This document shows, one piece after another, positions 1 to 9,033 of a stretch of 64,000 nt of DNA (within the stretch, counting starts at the first letter, position 1; each line of letters begins with the position of its first letter). Source of the stretch: Leptodesmis sichuanensis A121 (GTDB lineage: Bacteria; Cyanobacteriota; Cyanobacteriia; Leptolyngbyales; Leptolyngbyaceae); NCBI RefSeq assembly GCF_021379005.1, contig NZ_CP075171.1, positions 4,216,001 to 4,280,000 on the forward strand. The letters run 5' to 3'. The position numbers were made by a program, and so were the translations under genes. The notes under the pieces are model-generated. The model did not search any database and was not told the DNA's origin. It saw only the letters and a program-made list of their open reading frames with translations.

Positions 1-83
1 AGCAGCGCGATCGCGAATTTCGCCACACGGGGTTTGGCCAACGGCGAGCCATAGAGAATTCTGGCGGTGTCATTGAGAGACAT
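1..83 (-). CDS. Hypothetical protein, 5' end only (runs off the window)
   Basis: An open frame on the minus strand starts with ATG at position 83 and is still open at the window edge, giving 27 residues beginning MSLNDTARILYGSPLAKPRV. There are no stops in this frame. The next gene to the right is on the same strand but more than 100 bases away, with a hairpin repeat in between, so this fragment would be downstream of it. Too little is visible to name a family. Confidence 0.4.
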   Translation of the reverse strand, partial: MSLNDTARILYGSPLAKPRVAKFAIAL

Positions 84-118
84 GGATGCTGATGGTAAAT
101 ATTAGATACATAAAATCT

Positions 119-182
119 GTAGGGACAGGTTTATCAGCAGAAGTTTAGGTCTTTACAAAAACTCTGGAAAACCTGCCCCTAC
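119..182. repeat. Hairpin-forming dispersed repeat, copy 1
   Basis: The ends are inverted: GTAGGGACAGGTTT at the left and AAAACCTGCCCCTAC at the right, around a loop of about 35 bases. The same architecture recurs at 7660-7722 with GTAGAGGCGGGTTT and AAACCCGCCCCTAC. Both sit in spacers. Short palindromes of this type are common in cyanobacterial intergenic DNA. No coding content is seen. Confidence 0.6.
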
Positions 183-208
183 CAGGCGAAATGGATTGCA
201 ATAAGCAA

Positions 209-1030
209 CTATCGACGGTTACAGTCCCGATCGGCGGTGTAGACGATCGCCCCATAGCGCCCATCGGTTGTCCGAATCGCCACACAGTTCCCGGTGCCTT
301 TTTCTAGCCAATAGGTGAAACTGCTGTCTGCCATCTGTCTGCTATTCCGAAATTCATAGCCCCGTTGTGTGACGGTCTGTTCCGCCTGCCCAGCTCTAGC
401 ACCAACCAGATCTTCCAGGCCAGGTACTGGATCGCCCGGTTTCACAGTCGTGTTGGATGGCGTTGTGGGTCTGGTTGTGCTAGCTTGATAAGTCTCTATA
501 TCGGAAGAAAATACCCAGCCCTTGAATTGAGGATTATCTCGATAGGTCACCTGGCACCAGGTTGGCATCCGCGTGGACTGGCAACCCAGGTTACGCAAAA
601 CCGTCCCCTTGGGAACGTTCCCCTTGACGACTTTGGAGAAGATTCCAGGTCTCTCTCTCAATCTGGTTCCGGTTGTTGCCACCCAAAATTCTGGATCCTG
701 AGCCGACGAATTACCACTCCCCGCATTACTGCCCCCCGAACTGGTTGGCGTGACTGACAACACGGTATTGTCAATCGTGTTGACGCGACAGTCTGCGGTT
801 TGACCAGTGGTGCGATTCTGCATCTTGACGGTTACTGCACCACTTTCGGCACTCACTGGCCCAACATCCGTAATCATAATGTTGCCAACTGGAACTCCCA
901 GTTCTTCCGCTGTGCTGCGGATACAGGCGGCTCTCGAGCGCTGGGGAATGGCTTCTGCCACCAGTGGAGAGGCAACAATCAGTGCGATCGCTGCGATCGC
1001 GCCCCTGCTTAAAACAGTCTTAAATTGCAT
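209..1030 (-). CDS. Exported SH3b-domain protein
   Basis: A 273-residue protein with a clear Sec signal peptide: a basic start, the hydrophobic stretch AIAAIALIVASPLVAEA, and likely cleavage near residue 28. Around residues 115-180 there is a bacterial SH3-like segment with the usual features (TRLRERPG, a following VPKGTVLRNLG, then WCQVTYRDN and GWVFSSDIE). Such domains bind cell-wall or protein ligands in the periplasm. The region between signal and SH3 holds a small Cys-containing module (ACIRSTAEELG), and the C-terminus has further Cys residues that could form disulfides. A second exported SH3 protein lies immediately upstream on the same strand, so the two may be co-transcribed. No enzymatic motif was found. 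Confidence 0.75.
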   Translation of the reverse strand: MQFKTVLSRGAIAAIALIVASPLVAEAIPQRSRAACIRSTAEELGVPVGNIMITDVGPVSAESGAVTVKMQNRTTGQTADCRVNTIDNTVLSVTPTSSGGSNAGSGNSSAQDPEFWVATTGTRLRERPGIFSKVVKGNVPKGTVLRNLGCQSTRMPTWCQVTYRDNPQFKGWVFSSDIETYQASTTRPTTPSNTTVKPGDPVPGLEDLVGARAGQAEQTVTQRGYEFRNSRQMADSSFTYWLEKGTGNCVAIRTTDGRYGAIVYTADRDCNRR

Positions 1031-1088
1031 TACGTAATGAACTCCTCAATAAATTCTCAGAACCAATACGGATTGACTGACCCAAGGG

Positions 1089-1736
1089 TTATTCACCCCC
1101 ATCGGCAAAGATGATGAAGTCGCTGCGAACCCAGCCTGTTGCTTTTGAATTCACAAATTCCACTCTGCACCAATTCAGGTCACTGCCCGCTGTGTCCTGA
1201 TCCTGAACGCACTGGATCACCTTCACCTTGTCCCCCGGAATGCCGTAGTGGGGCGAATCGGATTTGATTGTCGGCTGCGATCGCACATTAATCCGGGTGT
1301 TCGAACTACTAGCCTTTAAGGTGGAAATGCCGCGAGCTACAACGGGTGAGGTAGAACTGCCACTATTTTGAGTTTCTGAGTTTTTTCCATAGGGAGCCGT
1401 ATCCCAGTAAACATAGATAGACTCAGTAGCGAGGCGGTAAATTTGCCCCTTATTGCCTAGTCCTGACTGCCGATAGGCGGCACGACCATTCTGATCGCGA
1501 TAGTTTCCGGGCTGATTACCCACCGGAACTAGGTCATAGCGCTTGCCATTCTTTAACTGAATTCCCACAACTCCCTGCCGTTGCGAAAAGGTACAAAGAC
1601 CGGAAGAGGTGGCACGGTCTTCTCCTTTAGGATACACGTCACAACGAGCTTGCACAGTGTCGGCTTTGACGCTCACCGCCAGACTCAGAGATGCGATCGC
1701 CAGCGTCACGGCGAAAAGGGATTTTGAAATATTCAT
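1089..1736 (-). CDS. Exported SH3-like protein
   Basis: The frame can begin at 1760, but the second ATG at 1736 is preferred because it gives a standard signal peptide (MNISKSLFAVTLAIASLSLA, cleavage after VKA). The mature part is about 190 residues. Its C-terminal third carries an SH3b-like pattern: TRINVRSQPTIKSDS, GIPGDKVKVIQCV, LNWCRVEFVNS and GWVRSDFI. The N-terminal mature part has Cys pairs, GKRYDLVPVGNQ and a tyrosine-rich segment ending in SIYVYWD. It lies 58 bases upstream of the other exported SH3 gene on the same strand. The role is probably periplasmic or cell-wall associated; the ligand is unknown. Confidence 0.72.
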   Translation of the reverse strand: MNISKSLFAVTLAIASLSLAVSVKADTVQARCDVYPKGEDRATSSGLCTFSQRQGVVGIQLKNGKRYDLVPVGNQPGNYRDQNGRAAYRQSGLGNKGQIYRLATESIYVYWDTAPYGKNSETQNSGSSTSPVVARGISTLKASSSNTRINVRSQPTIKSDSPHYGIPGDKVKVIQCVQDQDTAGSDLNWCRVEFVNSKATGWVRSDFIIFADGGE

Positions 1737-2233
1737 CACGGGACAACCCTCTGGGAACAAAACAATATCAACGAACCATCATGAACTCACACAGATCTGG
1801 GCATCAGGAGTTCTCATTAGCAGCCTCAAATATTCTTAAACCGTTACAGTTAACCTCAGACCCAGGATAGATTGACACAAGGCATCATAAAACAAAATCA
1901 GGAGAGAATTCTAACTGCAAGTTCTCTAAATCTAAGACTCAAAACTCACTTAAATCAGATTTTCATAGTCAATCAACAGCCTGACAAGCAAGTCTTTCAT
2001 TTAGCCTTAAATTATCAGTTAAGTGGGTGTTAATCCCAAAAGTTATTCAAATAACTCATTTAAGCAATCTAAAGAAAATCTTTAATTTATCGAAGATTCC
2101 ACCGATTGAAGCTCTGATGTTGTTGTACCCTATCAGTGCTGGGCGTTGGCTGCTATCAGATCAATGAGTTAACCGGGCGGCTTAATTCCCTTAACTGCCA
2201 ATTCGTTTTGATTTAGTAGGTAGAACTGAGGTC
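1737..2233. other. Divergent spacer, AT-rich, no gene seen
   Basis: About 500 bases separate the minus-strand SH3 gene from the plus-strand ATPase pair. The stretch is AT-rich with short A/T runs and no open frame that looks coding. It should hold the promoters of both divergent units. A TTGACA occurs at about 1870 but no convincing partner -10 box could be assigned. Confidence 0.4.
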
Positions 2234-3610
2234 ATGAATTCTAATCCTCATGCTTCTAAGCGAAAACGTGGCATGGCACTGTCTGCCAGTGGATTGCGGC
2301 GTTTAAGTCGGGCGATTCAGGTGGCTGAAGCTGAAGAAAATGAGGGCAAACGGTTTACGGCAGAAGAACTGAGTCAACGGGCTGGCATTTCGACCAGTAC
2401 CCTCAGTCGTTTGTGGACTTCCAAAGTTGGGGTCGATCGCCGCACACTCATGTTACTATTTCACGCCTTTAAGCTCGTTCTCCAGGACGATGATTTGCAG
2501 CTAAGCGGAGAGGAGATCGAAACCGCGATCGCGCCCCCTTGGGCAGATGGGGCAACCGTTGTGGCATTGGCCAGTCCTTACCCCAGTGGTCCTGTTCCCC
2601 TCAATTCCGATCGCTATATCCGCCGTCCAGGAGTTGACGATCGCGCCTTACAGGAAATTTTGCACCCGGGTTGTGTGATTCGGATTAAAGCCCCCAGTGG
2701 GTTTGGCAAAACATCTTTACTCTTACGCCTGTTGCATCAGGTGAAGCAACAGGGTTACAACACGGTCGCCATTGATCTGCAACAGGCGGATACCGAAACC
2801 TTGAGCCAGCCCCATGCCTTCTTACGCTGGTTTTGTGCAGTGTTGTGCCGCAAATTAGAGTGTGGAACGAGTCTGGATCAGTATTGGGATGATTTGTTAG
2901 GGAGTAAACTCAGCACCACTTTATACGTGCGGGAAGCCATTTTGTCCGTTGTAGAGCGTCCACTGGTGCTGGTGTTTAATGAAATGGAGCGCATCTTTGA
3001 ACATCCTGAGACTGTCAGAAATTTCTTGCCTCTGCTGCGATCGTGGCATGAGGAAGCCCAGCATGATGAAGTCTGGAAACGGCTGCGACTGGTGGTATCC
3101 TATTCGACCGATGCTTACCTGCCTCTGGACATCAATCAATCACCGTTTAATGTGGGATTGCCGTTAACCCTGCCACCCTTGACCCGTGAACAGGTGCAGG
3201 CACTCGCGCAGGCATACACCGTCACCTGGGATGAGCCTGACTGCGATCGCTTGCTGGATTTACTGGATGGCAACCCCACCCTGATCAACCTGGCACTTTA
3301 CCATCTGCATCAGGGCATGGCGGTAGACAGCTTGCTACGATCAGCCGCTTCATCTGAAGGCATTTATCGCAATCATTTACAGCGTCTGCTGGCTCAAATT
3401 AATGCCAATCCCCAATGGGTAGAACAGATCAAGCCGCTGCTGTGCAATGACGCGATCGAGCAGACAGATGAGAATCGCCGAATCGTGCTCGATCCCATGC
3501 TTGCCTATAAATTAGAAGGACTGGGATTGATTCAGCCAACGTCCAACGGCTGGCAGTTGAGTTGTAAACTCTATCAGGAGTACTTTCAGACCTACCTCTT
3601 CAACCCATAG
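2234..3610 (+). CDS. HTH-containing P-loop ATPase (AAA-like)
   Basis: 458 residues. Residues about 15-85 form a helix-turn-helix-like segment (AEELSQRAGISTSTLSRLWT), typical of DNA-binding or adaptor folds. A P-loop follows at about 153-163 (SGFGKTSLLLRLL) and a Walker B-like strand at about 243-252 (LVLVFNEMERI). The last 150 residues are alpha-helical, with the LLDGNPTLINLALYHL pattern seen in STAND/AAA-like ATPases after the nucleotide-binding core. The stop is 6 bases before the next start, so the two are surely co-transcribed. Cyanobacteria often carry such AAA-like domains as adjacent pairs. The function is inferred to be signal sensing or regulation; no target is evident. Confidence 0.75.
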   Translation: MNSNPHASKRKRGMALSASGLRRLSRAIQVAEAEENEGKRFTAEELSQRAGISTSTLSRLWTSKVGVDRRTLMLLFHAFKLVLQDDDLQLSGEEIETAIAPPWADGATVVALASPYPSGPVPLNSDRYIRRPGVDDRALQEILHPGCVIRIKAPSGFGKTSLLLRLLHQVKQQGYNTVAIDLQQADTETLSQPHAFLRWFCAVLCRKLECGTSLDQYWDDLLGSKLSTTLYVREAILSVVERPLVLVFNEMERIFEHPETVRNFLPLLRSWHEEAQHDEVWKRLRLVVSYSTDAYLPLDINQSPFNVGLPLTLPPLTREQVQALAQAYTVTWDEPDCDRLLDLLDGNPTLINLALYHLHQGMAVDSLLRSAASSEGIYRNHLQRLLAQINANPQWVEQIKPLLCNDAIEQTDENRRIVLDPMLAYKLEGLGLIQPTSNGWQLSCKLYQEYFQTYLFNP

Positions 3611-3616
3611 CCCCCT

Positions 3617-6600
3617 ATGACTTCGTTTCGCTATAAAGTCGGTGGATGCTTACAGGCGGATGCGCCGACCTATGTCGTGCGGCAGGCAGACCGGGAACTG
3701 TATCAGGCATTGCAAGCGGGGGAATTTTGCTATGTGTTTAATGCCCGCCAGATGGGGAAATCGTCCTTACTGGTGCGAGTGAAGCAGCAACTTCAGGCGA
3801 CAGGAGCAACGTGTGCATATCTGGATATGACCCGCTTGGGCAGCGATCGCCTTACCCCCCAGCAGTGGTATCGAGGCATGATGGTCAGTCTGCTTCAGAG
3901 TTTTCAACTGTTGAGTCAGGTGAATTATCGAGTCTGGTTGGATGATCGTGCAGACTTACCCTCTATTCAGTGCTTAACCGTTTTCGTAGAAGAAATTCTA
4001 TTCACCCAATTTCCAACCCAGTCTATCTATATTTTTATTGACGAAATTGATAGTTTATTGAGTCTAGACTTTCCAGTAGATGATTTCTTTGCCTGGATTC
4101 GCTCCTGTTATAACCAGCGATCGCATGATGCGCGTTATCAACGGTTGCATATTGCTCTCTTTGGGGTGACTACCCCTGCTGACCTGATTGCCGACAAACA
4201 GCGCACTCCCTTTAATATTGGTCACGCCATTCACCTGGATGGGTTCACGCCTGAAGAAGCTAAATCCCTTGCGATCGGACTTCATGCTGTGGTCGAAAAT
4301 CCTGTTGCCGTCCTTCAGGCCATTTTGTACTGGAGTAACGGGCAACCTTTCCTGACCCAAAAGTTCTGTCAACTGGTGATTCATGTCATCGAGCAAACAG
4401 GTGTGACTTCGGTGCAAATTCCTCCTGGAATGGAAGCATTTTGGGTAGACAAGTTGGTGAAAACCCAGGTGCTGGACAATTGGGAAGCGCACGATGAACC
4501 CGTCCATTTGCGAACCATTCGCGATCGCCTGTTCTGGAATGAAAACCGTACCGGACGACTGCTCGGCATTTACCAACAACTGCTGCAGGATGAGGGGGTA
4601 CCCCTGGATGACAGTCGCGAACAGATTGAACTGTTGCTATCGGGATTGGTAGTGCGGCAGGGTCATCAATTGGCAATCAAAAACCCAATTTACCGTCATG
4701 TGTTTAACTCAGATTGGGTCAATCAACAACTGAATCGGTTACGTCCTTACGCCGATGCCATCAATGGTTGGTTTGACTCTCAACGGCAGGACAGTGCATA
4801 TCTGTTGCGAGACCAATCCCTACTGGATGCCCAACTGTGGGCACAGGATAAAAGTCTCAGCGATCAGGATTATCATTTTTTAGCGGCCAGCCAGGATGCC
4901 GAGCGGCAACGGATTCAGCAAGAATTAGAAGCCCAGCAGGAAAGTGAACGGTTCTTTCGGCAACTGGCAGAAGCCGTCCCCCAGATTGTCTGGATTGCTG
5001 AACCCGATGGCACACTTTCCTATACTAACCAGCAGGTGAGTAATTCCTTGGGGCGATCGCTGATCGAGATGACTGCCTGGAAATGGGTGGATGTGATTCA
5101 CCCCGAGGATCTCCCCGGTAGTCTCACCGCATGGCAACACGCCAGGGAAAGGGGCGAACCTTACGAAGTGCAATTGCGCATACGAACTGCCGATGGCAAC
5201 TACCGCTGGTTCCTCAATCGTGCCATGCCAATTCGAGATGCCAGTGGTCAGGTGGTGAAATGGTTTGGCACCAGCACCGACCTGGATACGCTCAAACGGG
5301 AGGAAGAAGTCAACCGTTTGCAGGAAGTGGAAAAACGGCTGCACCAGGAACAACGCGCCCGTCGGCTGCAAAAAGGGTTACTAGCAACGGTCAGCATCGC
5401 CTTCCTGGTTGCCAGTGCCTTAGGGATCTATGCCTGGACGCAAAATCGGCAGGCGAATTTGCGCGAGATTGAAGCGATCGTCAACACCTCGGAAGCGCAA
5501 TTTGTTTCTGGCAATCGGTTGGATGCGCTCGTGTCTGCGCTTCAAGCCCACACCCGGTTACAACGCATTCAAGCCATCCCCACCGAGATCACCACGCAGG
5601 TGAATCGCGAGTTGAACCGGGCCGCATTTCAAGTCGTGGAGCGCAATCGGCTCAATGGTCGTAAAGGTCGCGTGTTGGGGCTTGCGGTTAGTCCCGATGG
5701 TGAACGCATTGCCTCCGCCCATCAACAAGCCACGATTTTTATTTGGGGGGGCGATGGTAAATTGCTGCACACCCTGAAGGGACATCAGGGCGACGTGGTT
5801 GATGTGGAATTCAGTCCCAACGGGCAAACCCTAGTCTCTACTGGACGAGATGGCACAATCCGGTTTTGGAGCCGGGAGGGGCAGCCCTTAAAAACGATAT
5901 CTGCCCATTCTAAACGGGTGTCTACGATCGCCATCAGTTCCGATGGCCAGTGGATTGCCTCCGCTGGAGAAAACCAGCAGGTAAAACTCTGGAACTTTAA
6001 GGGTCAACTGATTCGCACTCTGACCGGACACACAGGCTTCATCTGGGATATCAAGTTCAGTCCCGATGGACAAACGATCGCCTCTGCCAGTTGGGATAAC
6101 ACTGTCATTCTCTGGAACCTGGATGGCACCAAAATTCGCACCTTCAAAAATCCCCTGCCGGACAAAGATGGGAAAAATCGGCTGGTGAGCGTAGCCTTCA
6201 GTCCCGATGGTCAGACCCTGGTAGCAGGCGATTGGCGCGGCAGTCTGTTCTGGTGGAACATTGACGGCACCCTGTTACACACTGCCGCCGAACACCGGAA
6301 TGCGATCGTTACGCTGGCTTTTAGTCCTGATGGCGAAACCCTGGTTTCCGGCAGTTGGGATGACACGATCAAGTTCTGGAACCGCGATCGCGCCGTCACC
6401 CGGACTCTGAGTGCTCACCCAAGTGGCGTTTTGGAAGTCGCATTTAGCCACAACGGTCAAACCCTGATCTCCAGCGGAGAAGATAAACTGGTGCGGGTAT
6501 GGCAACTTTCGCCCGACCTCGTCACCGTCCTGCGTGGGCATCAGGCATCAGTGTGGGATGTCACCGTTACCCCCGATGGGCAAACGATCATTTCATCCAG

Positions 6601-7531
6601 TTCAGACGGCAGCATCAAATTCTGGAATCGTTTGGGACAGTTACGGCAAACCGTGGCCTTGAATCAGGGCGAAATCTGGGCCGTTGATGTCAATGCCAGA
6701 GGAGATGCGATCGCGGCAGGGAGTGCCAATGGTTTCCTGAATCTGCTAACGCTCAAGGGCAAACGCCTCTTTTCAGTAAAGGCGGATGGGAATGCCATCT
6801 TTGATGTGTCGTTCAATCCCACAGGTGCCGAAATCGTCTCTGTGAGTTGGGATGGTGCCACCAAACGATGGAACCGGGACGGCAAATTGATTCAAGCACT
6901 AGAAAAGAATAACGATCGGTTGAATGCAGTTGCTTTTAGTCCTGATAATCAATGGTTGGCAGTGGGCGGTCGGGATGCAATCGTGCGGCTGTGGCGACGC
7001 AATGCCAGAGGGCAGTTCCCGACTCAACCACAACTGCGATTGGCGGGACACACAGATAATGTCTGGGATGTTGCCTTTAGTCCCGATAGCTCGATCGTGG
7101 CGACTGCCAGCGAAGATGCCACCATCAAGCTCTGGTCTCTCGATGGCAAATTGCTGCGCACCCTGGAGGGACACAAAGACCGGGTGAATTCAGTCATTTT
7201 CATTCTGCCCAATTCCGGTCTGCCTGCCAATTGGGGTACGGTCATCGCTTCTGCCAGTTGGGACAGAACCATCAAACTCTGGAAACTGGATGGCACCCTT
7301 CTCGCCACCCTGGAAGGGCACGAAAAGAGAGCTTTAGATGTTGCCTTTTCCCCCGCTACCCAGGGTCAAAAACCTCTCCTGGTGTCGGGAGGACTGGATG
7401 ATGTGGTCATTCTCTGGTCACTTGATCAGGTATTAGATGAAAATCAGATATTGCGATCGAGTTGTACCTGGATACGAAATTACCTGAAAACTAACCCAGA
7501 CTTGACAGCGCACCAGGCTATTTGTCCGTAA
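3617..7531 (+). CDS. AAA-like ATPase with PAS, one membrane segment and 14 WD40 repeats
   Basis: 1304 residues. Order of domains: AAA-like core from the start to about 420 (P-loop [10 protein letters not shown] near 45; Walker [14 protein letters not shown] near 140); PAS/PAC at about 443-565 ([20 protein letters not shown], then [20 protein letters not shown]); a charged coiled segment; a single membrane helix at about 585-608 ([20 protein letters not shown]); then 14 WD40 units from about 678 to the end, enough for two seven-bladed propellers. Typical repeat text is [20 protein letters not shown]. The protein follows the HTH-ATPase by 6 bases. The layout fits a membrane-anchored sensor of the STAND/AAA type. 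No caspase, TIR or nuclease effector domain is visible. Confidence 0.85.
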   Translation: MTSFRYKVGGCLQADAPTYVVRQADRELYQALQAGEFCYVFNARQMGKSSLLVRVKQQLQATGATCAYLDMTRLGSDRLTPQQWYRGMMVSLLQSFQLLSQVNYRVWLDDRADLPSIQCLTVFVEEILFTQFPTQSIYIFIDEIDSLLSLDFPVDDFFAWIRSCYNQRSHDARYQRLHIALFGVTTPADLIADKQRTPFNIGHAIHLDGFTPEEAKSLAIGLHAVVENPVAVLQAILYWSNGQPFLTQKFCQLVIHVIEQTGVTSVQIPPGMEAFWVDKLVKTQVLDNWEAHDEPVHLRTIRDRLFWNENRTGRLLGIYQQLLQDEGVPLDDSREQIELLLSGLVVRQGHQLAIKNPIYRHVFNSDWVNQQLNRLRPYADAINGWFDSQRQDSAYLLRDQSLLDAQLWAQDKSLSDQDYHFLAASQDAERQRIQQELEAQQESERFFRQLAEAVPQIVWIAEPDGTLSYTNQQVSNSLGRSLIEMTAWKWVDVIHPEDLPGSLTAWQHARERGEPYEVQLRIRTADGNYRWFLNRAMPIRDASGQVVKWFGTSTDLDTLKREEEVNRLQEVEKRLHQEQRARRLQKGLLATVSIAFLVASALGIYAWTQNRQANLREIEAIVNTSEAQFVSGNRLDALVSALQAHTRLQRIQAIPTEITTQVNRELNRAAFQVVERNRLNGRKGRVLGLAVSPDGERIASAHQQATIFIWGGDGKLLHTLKGHQGDVVDVEFSPNGQTLVSTGRDGTIRFWSREGQPLKTISAHSKRVSTIAISSDGQWIASAGENQQVKLWNFKGQLIRTLTGHTGFIWDIKFSPDGQTIASASWDNTVILWNLDGTKIRTFKNPLPDKDGKNRLVSVAFSPDGQTLVAGDWRGSLFWWNIDGTLLHTAAEHRNAIVTLAFSPDGETLVSGSWDDTIKFWNRDRAVTRTLSAHPSGVLEVAFSHNGQTLISSGEDKLVRVWQLSPDLVTVLRGHQASVWDVTVTPDGQTIISSSSDGSIKFWNRLGQLRQTVALNQGEIWAVDVNARGDAIAAGSANGFLNLLTLKGKRLFSVKADGNAIFDVSFNPTGAEIVSVSWDGATKRWNRDGKLIQALEKNNDRLNAVAFSPDNQWLAVGGRDAIVRLWRRNARGQFPTQPQLRLAGHTDNVWDVAFSPDSSIVATASEDATIKLWSLDGKLLRTLEGHKDRVNSVIFILPNSGLPANWGTVIASASWDRTIKLWKLDGTLLATLEGHEKRALDVAFSPATQGQKPLLVSGGLDDVVILWSLDQVLDENQILRSSCTWIRNYLKTNPDLTAHQAICP

Positions 7532-7560
7532 TATGAAATCCGCTTATACAATTACTCTTT

Positions 7561-7588
7561 GTACGGGCCAACGGCCGTTCGCCCCTAC
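7561..7588. repeat. Imperfect 28-bp palindrome
   Basis: GTACGGGCCAACG and its near-complement form a palindrome centred on GGCC, with two mismatched pairs. It lies just after the WD40 gene in a 200-base spacer. On RNA it would fold into a long GC-rich hairpin. No U-tract follows, so a terminator role is doubtful. Confidence 0.5.
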
Positions 7589-7659
7589 GTGGGATGCAAT
7601 CACTAATCAAGCGGACTTGATATAATTCGTGCCTGGCACAGGACCAGAAGCGATCGCCT

Positions 7660-7722
7660 GTAGAGGCGGGTTTGGTTCCAGTCTTGTCTGTTGGTCTATC
7701 TTGTTGCTAAACCCGCCCCTAC
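7660..7722. repeat. Hairpin-forming dispersed repeat, copy 2
   Basis: GTAGAGGCGGGTTT at the left and AAACCCGCCCCTAC at the right are inverted copies around a loop of about 35 bases. This is the same family as the element at 119-182. It sits 13 bases before the end of the convergent ArsC/Spx-like gene, so a bidirectional transcription barrier is possible but unproven. Confidence 0.6.
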
Positions 7723-7735
7723 CCAAGGTGCAAAA

Positions 7736-8092
7736 TTAAACGCCTAATTTTTGGCGGATCGCCTCATCCTTATCCCGAAAGCCGACCAGGACGGCTTTTC
7801 CATCTTTAACAAATAGGGGTCGCTTCAGCAGCATGGCATCTTTGGTAAAGGCTTCTACCCACTGGGCCTCTGTCCAGTCATCTTTCTCACTACCCAAAGC
7901 GCGGTAAGACTGGCCGGAGGTATTTCGCATTGGTTTAAAGCCAAGTTCCTGTACCCACTCCTGGATCATGGCTTTGCTGGGTGGTTGCTCTTTCGTGTTG
8001 ATGAAGGCATACTCTACACCGTTGGACTCCAACCAGCTAAAGGCTTTCTTGCAGGTGCCGCAATTGGGAATTCCGTAGACTTGTAGGGACAT
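7736..8092 (-). CDS. ArsC/Spx-family thioredoxin-fold protein
   Basis: The ATG at 8092 is chosen over the upstream one at 8140 because the fold begins at once (MSLQVYGIPNCGTCKKAFSW); this gives 118 residues, the usual Spx/ArsC length. The CGTC motif is the redox CXXC of Spx/MgsR-like members. Other family signs are the EWVQELGFKPMRNTSG segment and the C-terminal LLKRPLFVKDGKAVLVGF, where the conserved RP precedes a beta-strand. It could be an arsenate reductase-like or an Spx-like redox regulator; sequence alone does not decide. No arsenic genes adjoin it. Confidence 0.8.
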   Translation of the reverse strand: MSLQVYGIPNCGTCKKAFSWLESNGVEYAFINTKEQPPSKAMIQEWVQELGFKPMRNTSGQSYRALGSEKDDWTEAQWVEAFTKDAMLLKRPLFVKDGKAVLVGFRDKDEAIRQKLGV

Positions 8093-8197
8093 AGTTTGAG
8101 TCGTTGAACCACAATTAAGTTGAATGGGATGAAATGTCATTGATCATTCGTCCTTTGTCCTTTGCCAATGACCAATGAGCGATGACTAATGACTACT

Positions 8198-9010
8198 CTA
8201 TTTCCCTAGTTTCTCAACCAGGGGCAAAAATGTAGGTACTAAGTCAGCGCGGCTGGTGACGAGGGTGGGGTAGGCACGATCGCCGTAATCCACGCCAGCC
8301 TGCAAAGGAAAGATGGGGGCTGAGTCCAGGGCAGTCCAGGTGGCACCAGCGGCTTGCACGATCGCCCAAACCGCCGCAATATCCCAGATCTTGGGAGTGG
8401 CTTCAACTCCACCCAGGGCCCAGCCAGCAGCGACGGTCAGCAAATTGTAGGTGGCGACTCCCAATATGCGAATTTTGCAGGGAATGGGCTGCTGCAGGAT
8501 AGAGATACTGCGGGCACACAGATTGAAAAAGTGATTGGGACTGGGATCGTCTGGACTGGAGTGGATCGGTTGATGATTGAGAAAAGCCCCAGTTGGCCCG
8601 GTGAGTCCCGATTGCCCATACCAGTAGCCATAAAAGGACTGACGCAGGGGCGGCAGGTGGACATAGCCAAACACGGGCGTTCCCTGATACAGCAATCCCA
8701 GGGAAATGCCCCACAAGGGCAATCCACGGGCAAAGTTGGTGGTGCCGTCGATCGGGTCAATAATCCAGCACCATGCCGTACCGGGAAAAATATGCTCGAC
8801 TTCTTCACTCAGTACACCGTGATCGGGAAACGTGTGCTGAATCGCAGTTCGCAGTTCTTCATCGGCCCAGCGATCGGCCTGCGTCACCAAACTACCATCG
8901 GCTTTTTCCGTCGTCTGTGCCTGTCCAGATTGCAGTAATTGAGTACCGACGCGATCGCACAGCGTTTCTGCGAACGTCAGAACCGTTGACCAAAAATTCT
9001 CTGTTGTCAT
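8198..9010 (-). CDS. Inositol monophosphatase-family phosphatase
   Basis: 270 residues from the ATG at 9010; a longer frame reaching 9139 would overlap the upstream gene and adds a non-family extension. The Mg-dependent phosphatase motifs are present: EEVEH, the signature WIIDPIDGTTNFARGLP, and the C-terminal IWDIAAVWAIVQAAGA (usual WDxAAG form slightly altered). These bind metals and the phosphate of inositol-1-phosphate or related sugar phosphates. The gene follows the PucC-family gene on the same strand by 23 bases, so they probably share a transcript. The exact substrate (inositol phosphate, histidinol phosphate or other) cannot be told. Confidence 0.88.
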   Translation of the reverse strand: MTTENFWSTVLTFAETLCDRVGTQLLQSGQAQTTEKADGSLVTQADRWADEELRTAIQHTFPDHGVLSEEVEHIFPGTAWCWIIDPIDGTTNFARGLPLWGISLGLLYQGTPVFGYVHLPPLRQSFYGYWYGQSGLTGPTGAFLNHQPIHSSPDDPSPNHFFNLCARSISILQQPIPCKIRILGVATYNLLTVAAGWALGGVEATPKIWDIAAVWAIVQAAGATWTALDSAPIFPLQAGVDYGDRAYPTLVTSRADLVPTFLPLVEKLGK

Positions 9011-9033
9011 GCTGTTCAAGTGATTGAATAGGG

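Noticed and set aside
8354-8938. 194-codon plus-strand frame
   Set aside because: Fully antisense to the inositol monophosphatase gene, whose family motifs are unambiguous.
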